From NCBI GenBank assembly GCA_963797085.1, contig CAWCOA010000009.1, forward strand, positions 62,001-126,000: a stretch of 64,000 bases of DNA, in the 5' to 3' direction. Positions 17,436-26,255 of this stretch are shown piece by piece. The notes beneath the pieces are model-generated. The model was not told where the DNA came from, ran no database searches, and worked only from the letters and a program-made list of their open reading frames with translations. A program made the translations under genes and the position numbers. Every line of letters starts with the position of its first letter. Position 1 is the stretch's first letter. The DNA is from JASJBU01 sp963797085 (GTDB lineage: Bacteria; Pseudomonadota; Gammaproteobacteria; Chromatiales; Chromatiaceae).

Positions 17436-18880
17436 TTAGCTGCAATCCAGATCGCCGCTGATCTCTTCCGCGTCTTCCTGCAGCTCCTTGGCCTCTTCCT
17501 CGGTGAGGTCCCCACTCCCCGCTGCCGCAATCACTTGGCGGATGAACAGTTCAAGCTGCCCGCATGCGCCACTGTCATTCTTTGGGCTGTTGTCAGTGAG
17601 AAATACGAGAGCCCTCTCCAGGGGTTCAACTAGCGCAGGGCCAATTACATCCACCTCATCGATCAGTTCCTCGATCTCATCCTCGGTGGATGATGTGGGT
17701 TGGCCAAACACCACATAGCCTCCACTACCACCACCGATGATCAAGTCGTCGATACCGTCGCTGTTGACATCCCCCGCCCCACTCACCGATACGCCCAATC
17801 TGTAAACTAAAGCGCTGCTATTGATCTGGAAGCCTTACGACCGCTCAAAGTGGCGAGTTCAAGGCTCGACGGGAACCTGGTTGTGCTGCCAAACACCACA
17901 TAGCTCTCACCCGCCCCAGACAGGCCATCTGGATCCGCCCACAGAGCCCCAATGATCAGGTCGTCAATTCCGTCGCCATTGACATCGCCTGCCCCACTCA
18001 CCGAGTAGCCCGAGATGTCACCGGCATCGATGCCATTGATCAGGAAACCATTGCTGCCGTCCAGGTCAGCGAGGTCAAGGTTCGTCGGGAACCCGGCTAA
18101 GCTGCCAAACACCACATAGCTCTCTCCCGCCTGAAGTATGTTATGTGGATCCGCACTAGAAGCTCCGATGATCACATCGTCGATGCCGTCGCCGTTGACG
18201 TCTCCCGCTCCACTTACCGAACAGCCTGAATAGCCACGACAATTCGCTGCCATTGACCTAGGAAGCCGTTGCTGCCGTCCAGAGCGGCGAGGTCAAGGCT
18301 CGCCGGGAACCCGGCAGTAGCTGCCAAACACCACATAGCTCTCACCCCAACTATACTTCAGGTTCACCAGGGGCCCCGATGATCACATCGTCGATGCCGT
18401 CGCCATTGATATCACCCGCCCCACTTACTGACATGCCCGTCAAATCATAGGAATCAACGCCAATGAGCTGAAAGCCGCTACTGCCGTCCAGGGTGGCGAG
18501 GTCAACACCCGCCGGGAACCAGGTTGAGCTACCGAACACCACAAAGCTCACACCCACCTGAGACAAGCCATCAAAATATGTATATGGCGCTCCGATAATC
18601 ACATTATCGATGCCATCCCCGTTAATATCGCCCGCCCCACTCACCGACATCCCCACAGATAAATTGAAATCGGTAATATAGATCTGGAAGCCGTTGCTGC
18701 CATCGAGATCAATCAGATCGAGGGCAAGGACTGAAGAGGTAAGGACCCAAACCCTATCGCCAGCAATGTCGCGACTAACAACCTTGGGCCTTGTCGGTGA
18801 GTTGAGGAGAGAAGTCGACCCGATCTACCGGGGTCTGTACAGCGCCAGAAGCGCATTGAATTTGCAGCGATCATATCCAT
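17436..18880 (-). pseudogene. FG-GAP repeat (integrin-alpha-like) exported protein, frameshifted
   Basis: A signal-peptide start at 18880 (AGGAGG before ATG; RLLVATLLAIGFGS hydrophobic core) leads through a frameshift into DLIDLDGSNGFQIYI. Repeats of SVSGAGDVNGDGIDDVIIGA ... GESYVVFGS follow in three separate frames (to 18351, 18253-17807, 17798-17436). The DxNxDGxDD loops are calcium-binding FG-GAP blades of a beta-propeller, usually surface or adhesion proteins. The C-terminal ~80 residues are acidic and helical (TEEEAKELQEDAEEISGD), with Cys pairs. At least three frameshifts separate otherwise well-conserved repeats. It is divergent from the PD40-like gene at 19193. Confidence 0.7.
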
Positions 18881-19192
18881 ATTAACCTCCTGTTATACCG
18901 CTTAGATAAGAGACCACCCTGGTCACGGCTTGCATTTGTTCAGTCTGCATCTCGGAGGTAGTCACGGTTTACCATCCATTGAGGCTGACCATGTGGTAGA
19001 AACAATCTGTTCCTCTGGTGTAGCGGAATGCTTTCCGCGATCGACGGGAAGCGAAGGGTGCTTTCTCAAACAGATCATCTTTTTCGAGGCAGCCAAAAAA
19101 TAGGAGGGGATATGACTATCGTCATTGCAGGACTCAGAGAATGAGAACAGAGTGATTCATTCAAGGGATATCAGCTTACAGGAGTAATCGAC
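18881..19192. promoter_or_regulatory. Divergent intergenic region
   Basis: 312 nt separating two divergent exported-protein genes, with an SD at each edge (AGGAGG towards 18880, AGGAG towards 19193). It must hold both promoters; no clear -35/-10 pair or operator is asserted. Confidence 0.5.
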
Positions 19193-20705
19193 ATGAAAAC
19201 CTATCCTGCTTCGCTCAACCTGGCTGCGAAATCTCAGTCAATCCGTTCACTGCGGAAAGTCCTCTTTCTCTCCCTGCTGTTGGCCCTCTTGGGTGCGGGA
19301 GAGGTCTGTGCCCAGGAGACCACTCGGGTCAGTAAGGACTCGGATGGCAACGAAGGTGACGGCTCGAATGGTGGTACCTCGATCTCGGCCGACGGACGTT
19401 ACGTGGCCTTTTCGTCTTATTCTTCCAACTTGGTTCCCGACGACACCAACGAGTCTAGCGATGTCTTTGTGCATGACCGCAAGACAGGTGAGACCACCCG
19501 GGTGAGTATCGATTCGGATGGAAACGAAGGGAACGACTCCAGTGTGTGACATCTCGATCTCGGCCGATGGCCGCTACGTTTCGTTCGCTTCTCGCGCCAG
19601 CAACCTGGTGTCAGAAGACACCAACGGGTACCTGGATGTCTTTGTGCATGACCGCAAGACGGGTGAGACCACCCGGGTGAGCGTCGATATGGAGGGTAAC
19701 GAAACAAATGACGACAGTAGTTCTCCATCGATCTCGGCTGATGGCCGCTATGTGGCGTTCAGGTCTTCCACCGACCTCCGGACGAGTGTACATGCTTTGT
19801 GCATGACTGCAAGACAGGTGAGACCACTCGAGTGAATTTATTGGCGAGCGAGTTGGTAGTTGGTACACCTTCGATCTCGGCCGATGGCCAGCTACGTGAG
19901 CGTTCGATACTCTGTGGGCCGCAACGTGGTGCCAGAAGATTTAAACCAATGGGTACAGTGATGTCTTTGTGCATGACCGCGAGACGGGTGAGACCACCCG
20001 GGTGAGCGTCGATTCGGAGGGTAATGAAGCGAACGACTCGAGTTATTCTTCTTCGATTTCAGCCGATGGCCGCTATGTGGCGTTCGCATTCTCGCGCCAG
20101 CAATCTGGTGCTAGAAGACACCAACGAGGTACGAGGATGTCTTTGTGCATGACCGCGAGAAAGGTGAGACTACCCGGGTGAGCGTCGATTCGGAGGGTAA
20201 CCAGGCGAACGACTAGTAGTCGATTTTAACTCTATCACGGCCGATGGCCGCTCCGTGGCGTTCGGGTCTTACGCTACCAATCTGGTGCCCGAAGACACTT
20301 ACTCCAGCGTATGGGGTTGTGAAATCTATGTACACGGCCCGTTAATCGCTGATCCACTGGAAGTGAGCATCGACATCGCACCGTACCGCGATCCGAATCG
20401 GATATGGCCGGAGCGTGGACGTCTGGCCGTGGTAATCCTCACGGACGATACCTTTGACGCGACCCAGGTAGACCCGGAATTGGTCCGCTTCGGCCCGGCA
20501 GAGGCAGCAAGCCATGCGCGATCGGTTTGCGGATATCGACCGTGATGGCGATACTGATCTGGTGCTCTACTTCCAAACCGAGGAGACGGGTATTGTCTGC
20601 GGTGACACGGAGGCCACTTTGACCGGTGAAACCTTTGAGGGGGTGCCGATTACAGGGACAGACGCGATAGTCACCCTGGGTTGCCGATATCGGCGGGATG
20701 ACTAA
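19193..20705 (+). pseudogene. PD40/TolB-like beta-propeller exported protein, multiply frameshifted
   Basis: Clear SD (AGGAG) and signal peptide (VLFLSLLLALLGAGEVCAQ). Tandem repeats of ~57 residues: TTRVSVDSEGNEAND..., SISADGRYVAFAS..., NLVPEDTNG...DVFVHDRKTGE, the pattern of WD40-like PD40 blades. The repeats continue through at least five frame changes (breaks near 19540, 19820, 19960, 20100-20250 and 20520). The C-terminal domain (DRDGDTDLVLYFQTEETGIVCGDTEATLTGETFEG) also reads well. The reading frame is destroyed but homology is strong along the full length, so the decay is recent or the assembly is poor over this repetitive DNA. Confidence 0.7.
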
Positions 20706-20715
20706 CCCACCTTTG

Positions 20716-20745
20716 GGAGCCCCGGAAGGGGCTCCTTCAATGTTT
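20716..20745 (+). terminator. Terminator hairpin after the PD40-like gene
   Basis: GGAGCCCC-GGAA-GGGGCTCC (8-bp GC stem, tetraloop) followed by TTCAATGTTT, 11 nt after the stop. Confidence 0.65.
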
Positions 20746-20949
20746 AGCTAGCCTATTGCCCGGTTTTGCCGAAGCCAGGGAAGGAACCCAGTCGTCAGTG
20801 GCAACTTCGTGTACTCGAATATCGTGCTGCGGGTCACTGAAGTCTGGCGGTGGCAACGATGGCATTGGGTGACACCGCGTCCAGCGAGCTCGCAGTAGCC
20901 AGGGTGAGCACATTGAGGGCAAACAGCCGATGGCTGTTACCTGTCTGCA

Positions 20950-22071
20950 TCAGCAGCAGCTTTGCATGTAGGTCGCAAATCGATCCAGGGCCTGCGGAAA
21001 ATCTCTACGCCCGAAACCGATGCGAAAATGCGCATCACCCCACATGAAGCAATCTCCGGGAATGATCATGACCGCCGTTTGGTCTAACAGCTTTTTGGCA
21101 AACAGCCGTGAACTCGCTCCATCAAGCAATCTTGGATATGCCACGCAGCCCGCATCCGTCTGCGACCATTGGATGCCGGATATCGACTCAATGGTTGTCG
21201 TTAACCGCTGCAGATTATCTCGAATGAGTTGATGAGTGCTTTGCATCAGTTGGGGCGCATGTTGCAAGGCAATCAAAGCCAGTTGCTCATCAGTCCGGCC
21301 GTTACAAATCGATAGATAATGCTTAATTTCAAGCATTCGCTTGATCAGGCGCTCATCCTGTGTGGCTATCCAACCGACCCTGACACCCCCCAGGCCATAA
21401 GCCTTGGACATCACCCCGAGACTGATGCCCTTGGCGTAGACTGAGGCGACAGGTGGCAACTGATCAGCTTGCCGGTATTCCAGGCCGCGAAACACCTCAT
21501 CCGAAAATAACCAGCAATTGTTCCTGTCGCAGTGGTCAACTATCAATTGCAGCTCATCATGGCTGATCCGCTTACCGGTCGGATTATGAGGAAAATTGAT
21601 CACTGCCATGGCGGTTTTATCGTCGATAGACTCGCGCCACTGATCCATATCCAGCTGCCAGGTGTGATTTTCTGTCAGACGCAGTCTCACTCGATCCACC
21701 CTTGCGCCAATCGCCTGCGCCACCCGTGCGAGTGGTTCGAAAATCGGCAGGATGACCTGCACCCTGTCTTGTGCATTCAACAGCGCATGGTAAGCGACAA
21801 AAATCGCTTCCTGAGCACCTGCAAAGGTAATGATGTTTGCCGCCGTAAGCCCAGGGTATGAGCCGGCGATTGACTCACGCAGTGTGGGATCACCCTGACT
21901 CGTAGAGTAACCCAATGTCAAATTATTCCACTGTTCCAGCTCCTGCTGATCTGCCAGTGACAGCAGCTGTTGCAGGGAAATGGCTTGAGGCGCTGAAGCA
22001 CCCATGAAATATTCAGCCCGAGCAGCATGGCTGATCTGATAATTGGCAAGTTCGTATGGCGGAAAAATCAT
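20950..22071 (-). CDS. ovoB: PLP-dependent 5-histidylcysteine sulfoxide lyase (OvoB-like)
   Basis: Fold-type I aminotransferase-class enzyme, 373 residues. The PLP region shows NFPHNPTGKRIS, the Asp/Tyr-equivalent in CWLFSDEVFRGLEY, and the Schiff-base Lys in GVMSKAYGLGGVRVGW. By sequence alone it is a class I/II aminotransferase. The assignment to OvoB, which cleaves the C-S bond of the histidylcysteine sulfoxide to give 5-thiohistidine, rests on its position 47 nt downstream of ovoA on the same strand. An ordinary aminotransferase remains possible. Confidence 0.72.
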   Translation of the reverse strand: MIFPPYELANYQISHAARAEYFMGASAPQAISLQQLLSLADQQELEQWNNLTLGYSTSQGDPTLRESIAGSYPGLTAANIITFAGAQEAIFVAYHALLNAQDRVQVILPIFEPLARVAQAIGARVDRVRLRLTENHTWQLDMDQWRESIDDKTAMAVINFPHNPTGKRISHDELQLIVDHCDRNNCWLFSDEVFRGLEYRQADQLPPVASVYAKGISLGVMSKAYGLGGVRVGWIATQDERLIKRMLEIKHYLSICNGRTDEQLALIALQHAPQLMQSTHQLIRDNLQRLTTTIESISGIQWSQTDAGCVAYPRLLDGASSRLFAKKLLDQTAVMIIPGDCFMWGDAHFRIGFGRRDFPQALDRFATYMQSCC

Positions 22072-22118
22072 CCTGAATGCAAAGCGATCATGATGAACTT
22101 GAGGCCATCAGGAAACAT

Positions 22119-24293
22119 TCACTCCAACAGCTTCCAGACCGTCATCTGCGCCAGCGTGTGCTGATACTTTCTGCGGGTTTCCCGAATCACGAAGGGCACA
22201 TCACGGGGTTCACCCTGCATTTCAAAATGGCGGCCCAACAGGTCCTTCAAGCCATCCAGCGTGGTGTAATTCTCGCCGACGCTATCCTTAAAACCACCCA
22301 GCCACTCGTTGCGCGGCGTAAATTCTTCAAGCCAGGTGTATGGAGAGGTGAGAATGAATAAACCACCTCGATTCAGCCGTTCATGGATCATCGAGAGAAA
22401 CTGCTTCGGCGAGTAGAGTCGGTCGATCAGATTACCCGCAAAGATCAGGTCGTAGCCGGTGAATTTTTCGTTCAGGTTACAGGCATCCGCCTGCATGAAT
22501 TGACAGCGGCCGCTGGTCGCAGCCAGACCGAAATCAGACAGTTGGGTCTCCTGGTAACTGACCAGTTCTCCTTCATCCCTGATCAGGTAGCGTTTCAAAC
22601 CTTTTTGCTGCAGCTCCACGGCTGAAGCAATGAAGCGGGCAGAAAAATCCAGTCCTGTCACCTGTTCGAAATATTTAGCCAGCTCGAAACTGCTGCGGCC
22701 CACTGCACAGCCGAGATCCATCACCCGTTGGCCCGTACCCGGCATGTCTGAGGCCTCTGCTGCACTGATGCACAACTCAGCACAGGTCGCGGCGAAGTTC
22801 GGCACATCAAAATACTCTTCGCCGTAGTGAAATTCCAGATACTGGGAGACCTGCTCATCGGTTTCGTAGGGATTGCTCATTGGGTTCAACTCAGCGTCTG
22901 ATTTGATGTACCTAAAACCGGCATGTTGAAAAAAGTGCCTGCGAAATGCATAGCGGGAATCCTTGATCGCATAGTTACCGGTTGAAAAAAAGCAGCCGCC
23001 TTTGAGCAGATTATGCTTACCGTCAAAGGTCGGTGTGGAAAAGTCATCATAAACCGGATGTACCTCAAAACCGGGAAAGCCCTCGATCGGGGTTTCCGTC
23101 CATTGCCAGACATTACCGATCACATCGTAGAACTCCTTACCATTCGGCATCGAGGTGCGAAACCTATTCACCGGGCAGGCGGAGGCCCAATACTCCAGAT
23201 TGATGTTACCCGGTGCCTGATCCCAGTCCGCCAGATCGCTGTCAAGCCCGTCCCGCAGGCAGTACCACTCGGCCTCGGTCGGCAGCCGGATGGGCAGGCC
23301 GGTCTGTTGTGCCTTCCAGTTGCAGAAGGCCTTGGCTTCCAGATAGTTCACATCCACCGGCCAGTCCCAGGGCATATCGATGACTTGCGTCATCGTTCGG
23401 TAGCGGAAGCCGTTCTCCCCCGGCACCCAGAACTCCGGATGCTCAGCCCGCGTATAGGCTAGCCAACTCCAACCTTCCTCGCTCCAGTAGGCTTGATTCC
23501 GGTAACCGCCCTGCTCGACAAACTGCAGATACTCTCCATTCGAAACCAGCAACTGGCCGGCCTCGAAGTCATCGACCTGAACCTGTAGCTGACCATACTC
23601 GTTATCCCAGCCATACAGCGGGTTGTCGCGCTTCTTGCCAAGGCAGACTTGTCTGCCTGATACCGGCAGCAGTCGGTTGGCGGGAGCTGACCGGCCGCGC
23701 TCCTGGCAAACGGGGAAACGGTCATTGTCTTGCACCAGATGCAGGGGCAGTTGTCGAATCAACACTGAAGTCGTCTCCAGATGAATCCGTTCATGTTCTA
23801 TGCCCATCATGACAATCCACATGGGGTCTTCCCAGCCGATCGGCAGGCTTATTGGCGTATTTGTGATGAAGTCATTGACCAGTTGCCGCACCCGCTTGCG
23901 ATACACCTTTACCTGCTCGAGCTTTGGCCAGTTATAGTGCGATTCATCCAGGTCATCCCATGACATTTCGTCGACACCGATGGCCAACATGGATTCAAGC
24001 TCAGGGTCGAGCCGGTCGGGAATCAACTTGGCGACATGCAGTTTATTGACAAAGAATACCGCCGTATGGCCAAAGTAGAAAATCAGCGGATGTCGCAAAG
24101 ACGTGGCTTTGCTATAGAAGGCCTGATCAGTTGCCAGACAGTCGAAAAGACTCTCATACAGCGTGAAGGTCTGATGAAAATAAGCAAGTAGCTCTTGTCG
24201 CTTGGCTTCAGGGTTTTCACCGGTCAATAAGACCGTCTGACCCTGATCGGAGAATTGAAACATGGGGCTTGACTGCTGCGCTGACTGACTCAT
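22119..24293 (-). CDS. ovoA: 5-histidylcysteine sulfoxide synthase / methyltransferase OvoA
   Basis: Iron(II)-dependent enzyme that joins cysteine to histidine C5 with O2, the first step of ovothiol A biosynthesis. 724 residues in the OvoA order: an N-terminal DinB-like domain with the iron-binding HX3HXE motif (HERIHLETT, about residues 165-172), a formylglycine-enzyme-like domain (about 190-455, with LPTEAEWYCLRDG, NVWQWTETPIEGFPG and ending RYAFRRHFFQHAGFRY), then a C-terminal SAM methyltransferase (DLGCAVGRSSFELAKYF, about residue 520) for the final N-methylation. The fused methyltransferase and the following PLP lyase separate it from EgtB of ergothioneine synthesis. Ovothiol is a strong thiol antioxidant. 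Confidence 0.92.
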   Translation of the reverse strand: MSQSAQQSSPMFQFSDQGQTVLLTGENPEAKRQELLAYFHQTFTLYESLFDCLATDQAFYSKATSLRHPLIFYFGHTAVFFVNKLHVAKLIPDRLDPELESMLAIGVDEMSWDDLDESHYNWPKLEQVKVYRKRVRQLVNDFITNTPISLPIGWEDPMWIVMMGIEHERIHLETTSVLIRQLPLHLVQDNDRFPVCQERGRSAPANRLLPVSGRQVCLGKKRDNPLYGWDNEYGQLQVQVDDFEAGQLLVSNGEYLQFVEQGGYRNQAYWSEEGWSWLAYTRAEHPEFWVPGENGFRYRTMTQVIDMPWDWPVDVNYLEAKAFCNWKAQQTGLPIRLPTEAEWYCLRDGLDSDLADWDQAPGNINLEYWASACPVNRFRTSMPNGKEFYDVIGNVWQWTETPIEGFPGFEVHPVYDDFSTPTFDGKHNLLKGGCFFSTGNYAIKDSRYAFRRHFFQHAGFRYIKSDAELNPMSNPYETDEQVSQYLEFHYGEEYFDVPNFAATCAELCISAAEASDMPGTGQRVMDLGCAVGRSSFELAKYFEQVTGLDFSARFIASAVELQQKGLKRYLIRDEGELVSYQETQLSDFGLAATSGRCQFMQADACNLNEKFTGYDLIFAGNLIDRLYSPKQFLSMIHERLNRGGLFILTSPYTWLEEFTPRNEWLGGFKDSVGENYTTLDGLKDLLGRHFEMQGEPRDVPFVIRETRRKYQHTLAQMTVWKLLE

Positions 24294-24374
24294 GAGTTCT
24301 CTGGTATCTGGATTGATTTGATTTTATACACGACTAGCACTCGTTCAATGTAATATTGCCGTTTCAAAACAGCC

Positions 24375-24403
24375 AGAAAAAACCCGGCGGTGCATGGCCG
24401 GGT
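24375..24403 (-). terminator. Rho-independent terminator of the PhyH-type gene
   Basis: Read on the minus strand: ACCCGGC, 8-nt loop, GCCGGGT, then TTTTTT. It lies about 60 nt after the stop of the dioxygenase gene and just upstream of ovoA, insulating the ovothiol operon. Confidence 0.85.
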
Positions 24404-24463
24404 CTGAGTCTGACTACGACACTCGAACTATTTTACCCGAGCAGGTGAACTATGTCAGATCCA

Positions 24464-25237
24464 CTAGGGCCTGTTAACACTCAACCGGGATGCTAGGTAA
24501 AGCCGCAGAACGGGTATTTGCCAGTGGCCTGTTGTCTGAGAGGTGGTAAGTAATACTGCGGAGAGTTTCACCTGATCGCTCAGATTCATCCCTGCTGCAT
24601 GCAGGGTTCGACAATGAAAGAAAAGCACATCGCCCGCTGCCAATTCAAAGCTGCGGGCCGTTTTGATCAATACCTTGTTCTCTCCCAGCTCTGGTCTGAG
24701 AAAACGCGCCCCATCCATCCGTCTCGGGTCAATTTCCAGCCTATGGGAACCGGGAATCAGATTGAGCACGCCATTCCTGCTGTTTTCGCGACCCAGCGCT
24801 AACCAGACAGAGATCAACTCAGGACGCTCATAGGACCAGTAGCGAATGTCCTGGTGCCAAAGCGTTGCGCTGCTGTGCCCCGGATACTTGGTCATTACGC
24901 AGTTATGATGGGCCTGGGAAAGCATCACATCCGAACGGCCAAACAGCTGTGCCAGCAGGCCGCCCACATGGGGACCTGTCGCCCATCTCCGAAAGGACGG
25001 ATCACGGGTATAGGCATTCAACAAACGACGCGGCGTATGGCCGCCGAGCGCCTCCCGGCTTTCCGGCGATCCGGGATAGTCCAAATCGGCCTCAAATTCT
25101 GCCGGACCCAGCAGCGGATGCAGATGCTTAGTACAGACCTGGCGCAGTTTCACCAGGAACGCCTCTGGACAAAGTCCAGGGACCAGCAGGTAGCCATCAC
25201 GATGAAAAAACTCAATATCGGGCGCAGCGCTATTCAT
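24464..25237 (-). CDS. Phytanoyl-CoA dioxygenase (PhyH) family protein
   Basis: Fe(II)/2-oxoglutarate-dependent oxygenase, 257 residues. The iron facial triad is seen as HQD in TLWHQDIRYWSYERPE and the distal His in FFHCRTLHAAGMN; the preceding FELAAGDVLFFH is the family's beta-strand motif. N-terminal FHRDGYLLVPGL is the typical PhyH opening. The substrate cannot be told: the family includes halogenases and hydroxylases of amino acids, ectoine and lipids. It lies upstream of ovoA in the same direction but is separated from it by a terminator, so it is probably its own unit. Confidence 0.82.
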   Translation of the reverse strand: MNSAAPDIEFFHRDGYLLVPGLCPEAFLVKLRQVCTKHLHPLLGPAEFEADLDYPGSPESREALGGHTPRRLLNAYTRDPSFRRWATGPHVGGLLAQLFGRSDVMLSQAHHNCVMTKYPGHSSATLWHQDIRYWSYERPELISVWLALGRENSRNGVLNLIPGSHRLEIDPRRMDGARFLRPELGENKVLIKTARSFELAAGDVLFFHCRTLHAAGMNLSDQVKLSAVLLTTSQTTGHWQIPVLRLYLASRLSVNRP

Positions 25238-25345
25238 GGCTCATGTCTTGTTATCTAGCATTCGAAACGATGCCTAAGATCGCCAATCTCCATGCAACCA
25301 GCGAGTTTTCTGCCGCAGCAATCAGTTTAAAAATTACGGTGGAAA

Positions 25346-26086
25346 TTACGGTGACAGTTTACTAAATATCGTTAAATATCACCCGTAGTTTTCCTTTTGG
25401 GTCCACGCTTTTGGGTTTTATTTGCCTGCCGGTCAGTCTCTCGAGCTTTTCAATCCACGGGTTAGAACCTAAGGGACGCCCCGTTGTTTCTGACTGACGA
25501 AGCATCCTGAAAGCTGTAGCATTCTCCTCCTGATCAAGGAAGGCCGTAAAATCTCCATAGCGCTCGAGCACGGGCGCAACCGTGACCAGTTAATCATCGC
25601 GTCCAGATAGATGGGCATTAGCACTTGACCAGGGCCACTCGAGTATCCGCTCAACCAGCCTGGCGCGTACAGGATTGAGCATGATATATCGCACCGCATT
25701 GGCGAGGCGGTCTTCCATTACCACCGAACCAAAGCGTCCTTGCCACAAATGGCCAGTGACCCTCATACGGGCATTAACATATCCGGTATAACGCCGATGC
25801 GCATCCGCGAAGGTGCGGCGCAAACCATCTGCATCCGAGGGGGCAAGATGATATGGACATGATTGGGCATTAGACAATAGCACCAGATCTCAGCACCGGC
25901 CTTTTGTGCCGCTTCACTCTGCAAATGTTTGTAAAGCACATAGTCGCCCTCTTCAAAGAAGAGTTTGCGCACGCCGGTTACCGCGCTGGGTTACATGGTG
26001 AGGGTGACCGGGAATAGCAAGGCGGGGTAATCGAGCCATGAACAAAGTTTTATATAATTTGTTTGTTTAGCAAACTGTCACCGTAA
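25346..26086. mobile_element. RAYT-type element with terminal inverted repeats
   Basis: TTACGGTGACAGTTTACTAA at the left end and its inverse (TTAGCAAACTGTCACCGTAA) at the right end match at all but one base. They bracket exactly one transposase gene of the TnpA_REP (IS200-like HUH) type. Such repeats are the REP sequences bound by their cognate RAYT. A partial third copy (AAATTACGGTGG) sits just outside the left end at 25332. Confidence 0.8.
25362..26039 (-). pseudogene. REP-associated tyrosine transposase (TnpA_REP), inactivated
   Basis: The ancestral frame starts at ATG 26039 (MARLPRLAIPGHPHHVTQRGNRR). A frameshift near 25970 leads to LFFEEGDYVLYKHL and the HUH motif in CLMPNHVHIIL. A second frameshift near 25840 leads to TFADAHRRYTGYVNAR, GHLWQGRFGSVVME and the tyrosine region VRYIMLNPVRARLVE...WPWSSA. 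An in-frame TAA (about 25590) then precedes the C-terminal VLERYGDFTAFLDQEE...SNPWIEKLERLTGR. With two frameshifts and one nonsense codon it cannot transpose. Confidence 0.85.
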
Positions 26087-26197
26087 TAACAGGGCTTTAA
26101 TTCGCTGCCATTGCATGCTGATCTGGAATAAAAACCCCGCGATAAAACCCTGCTACGCTTTGCCAATAAAAGTGTCTCGATACTGGTTGCCAGCACC

Positions 26198-26225
26198 AAA
26201 AAAAAGCCCCGCTGAGTGCGGGGCT
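26198..26225 (-). terminator. Rho-independent terminator
   Basis: On the minus strand AGCCCCGC-ACTCA-GCGGGGCT followed by TTTTTTTT, 30 nt after the stop of the repetitive secreted protein gene. Confidence 0.9.
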
Positions 26226-26255
26226 TGGGGAGGCGAAGAAACCTCGATTAGGAGA

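Noticed and set aside
19300..20280. CRISPR-like direct repeats
   Set aside because: The repeat is ~170 nt, coding, and matches a ~57-residue beta-propeller unit; no short repeat-spacer pattern.
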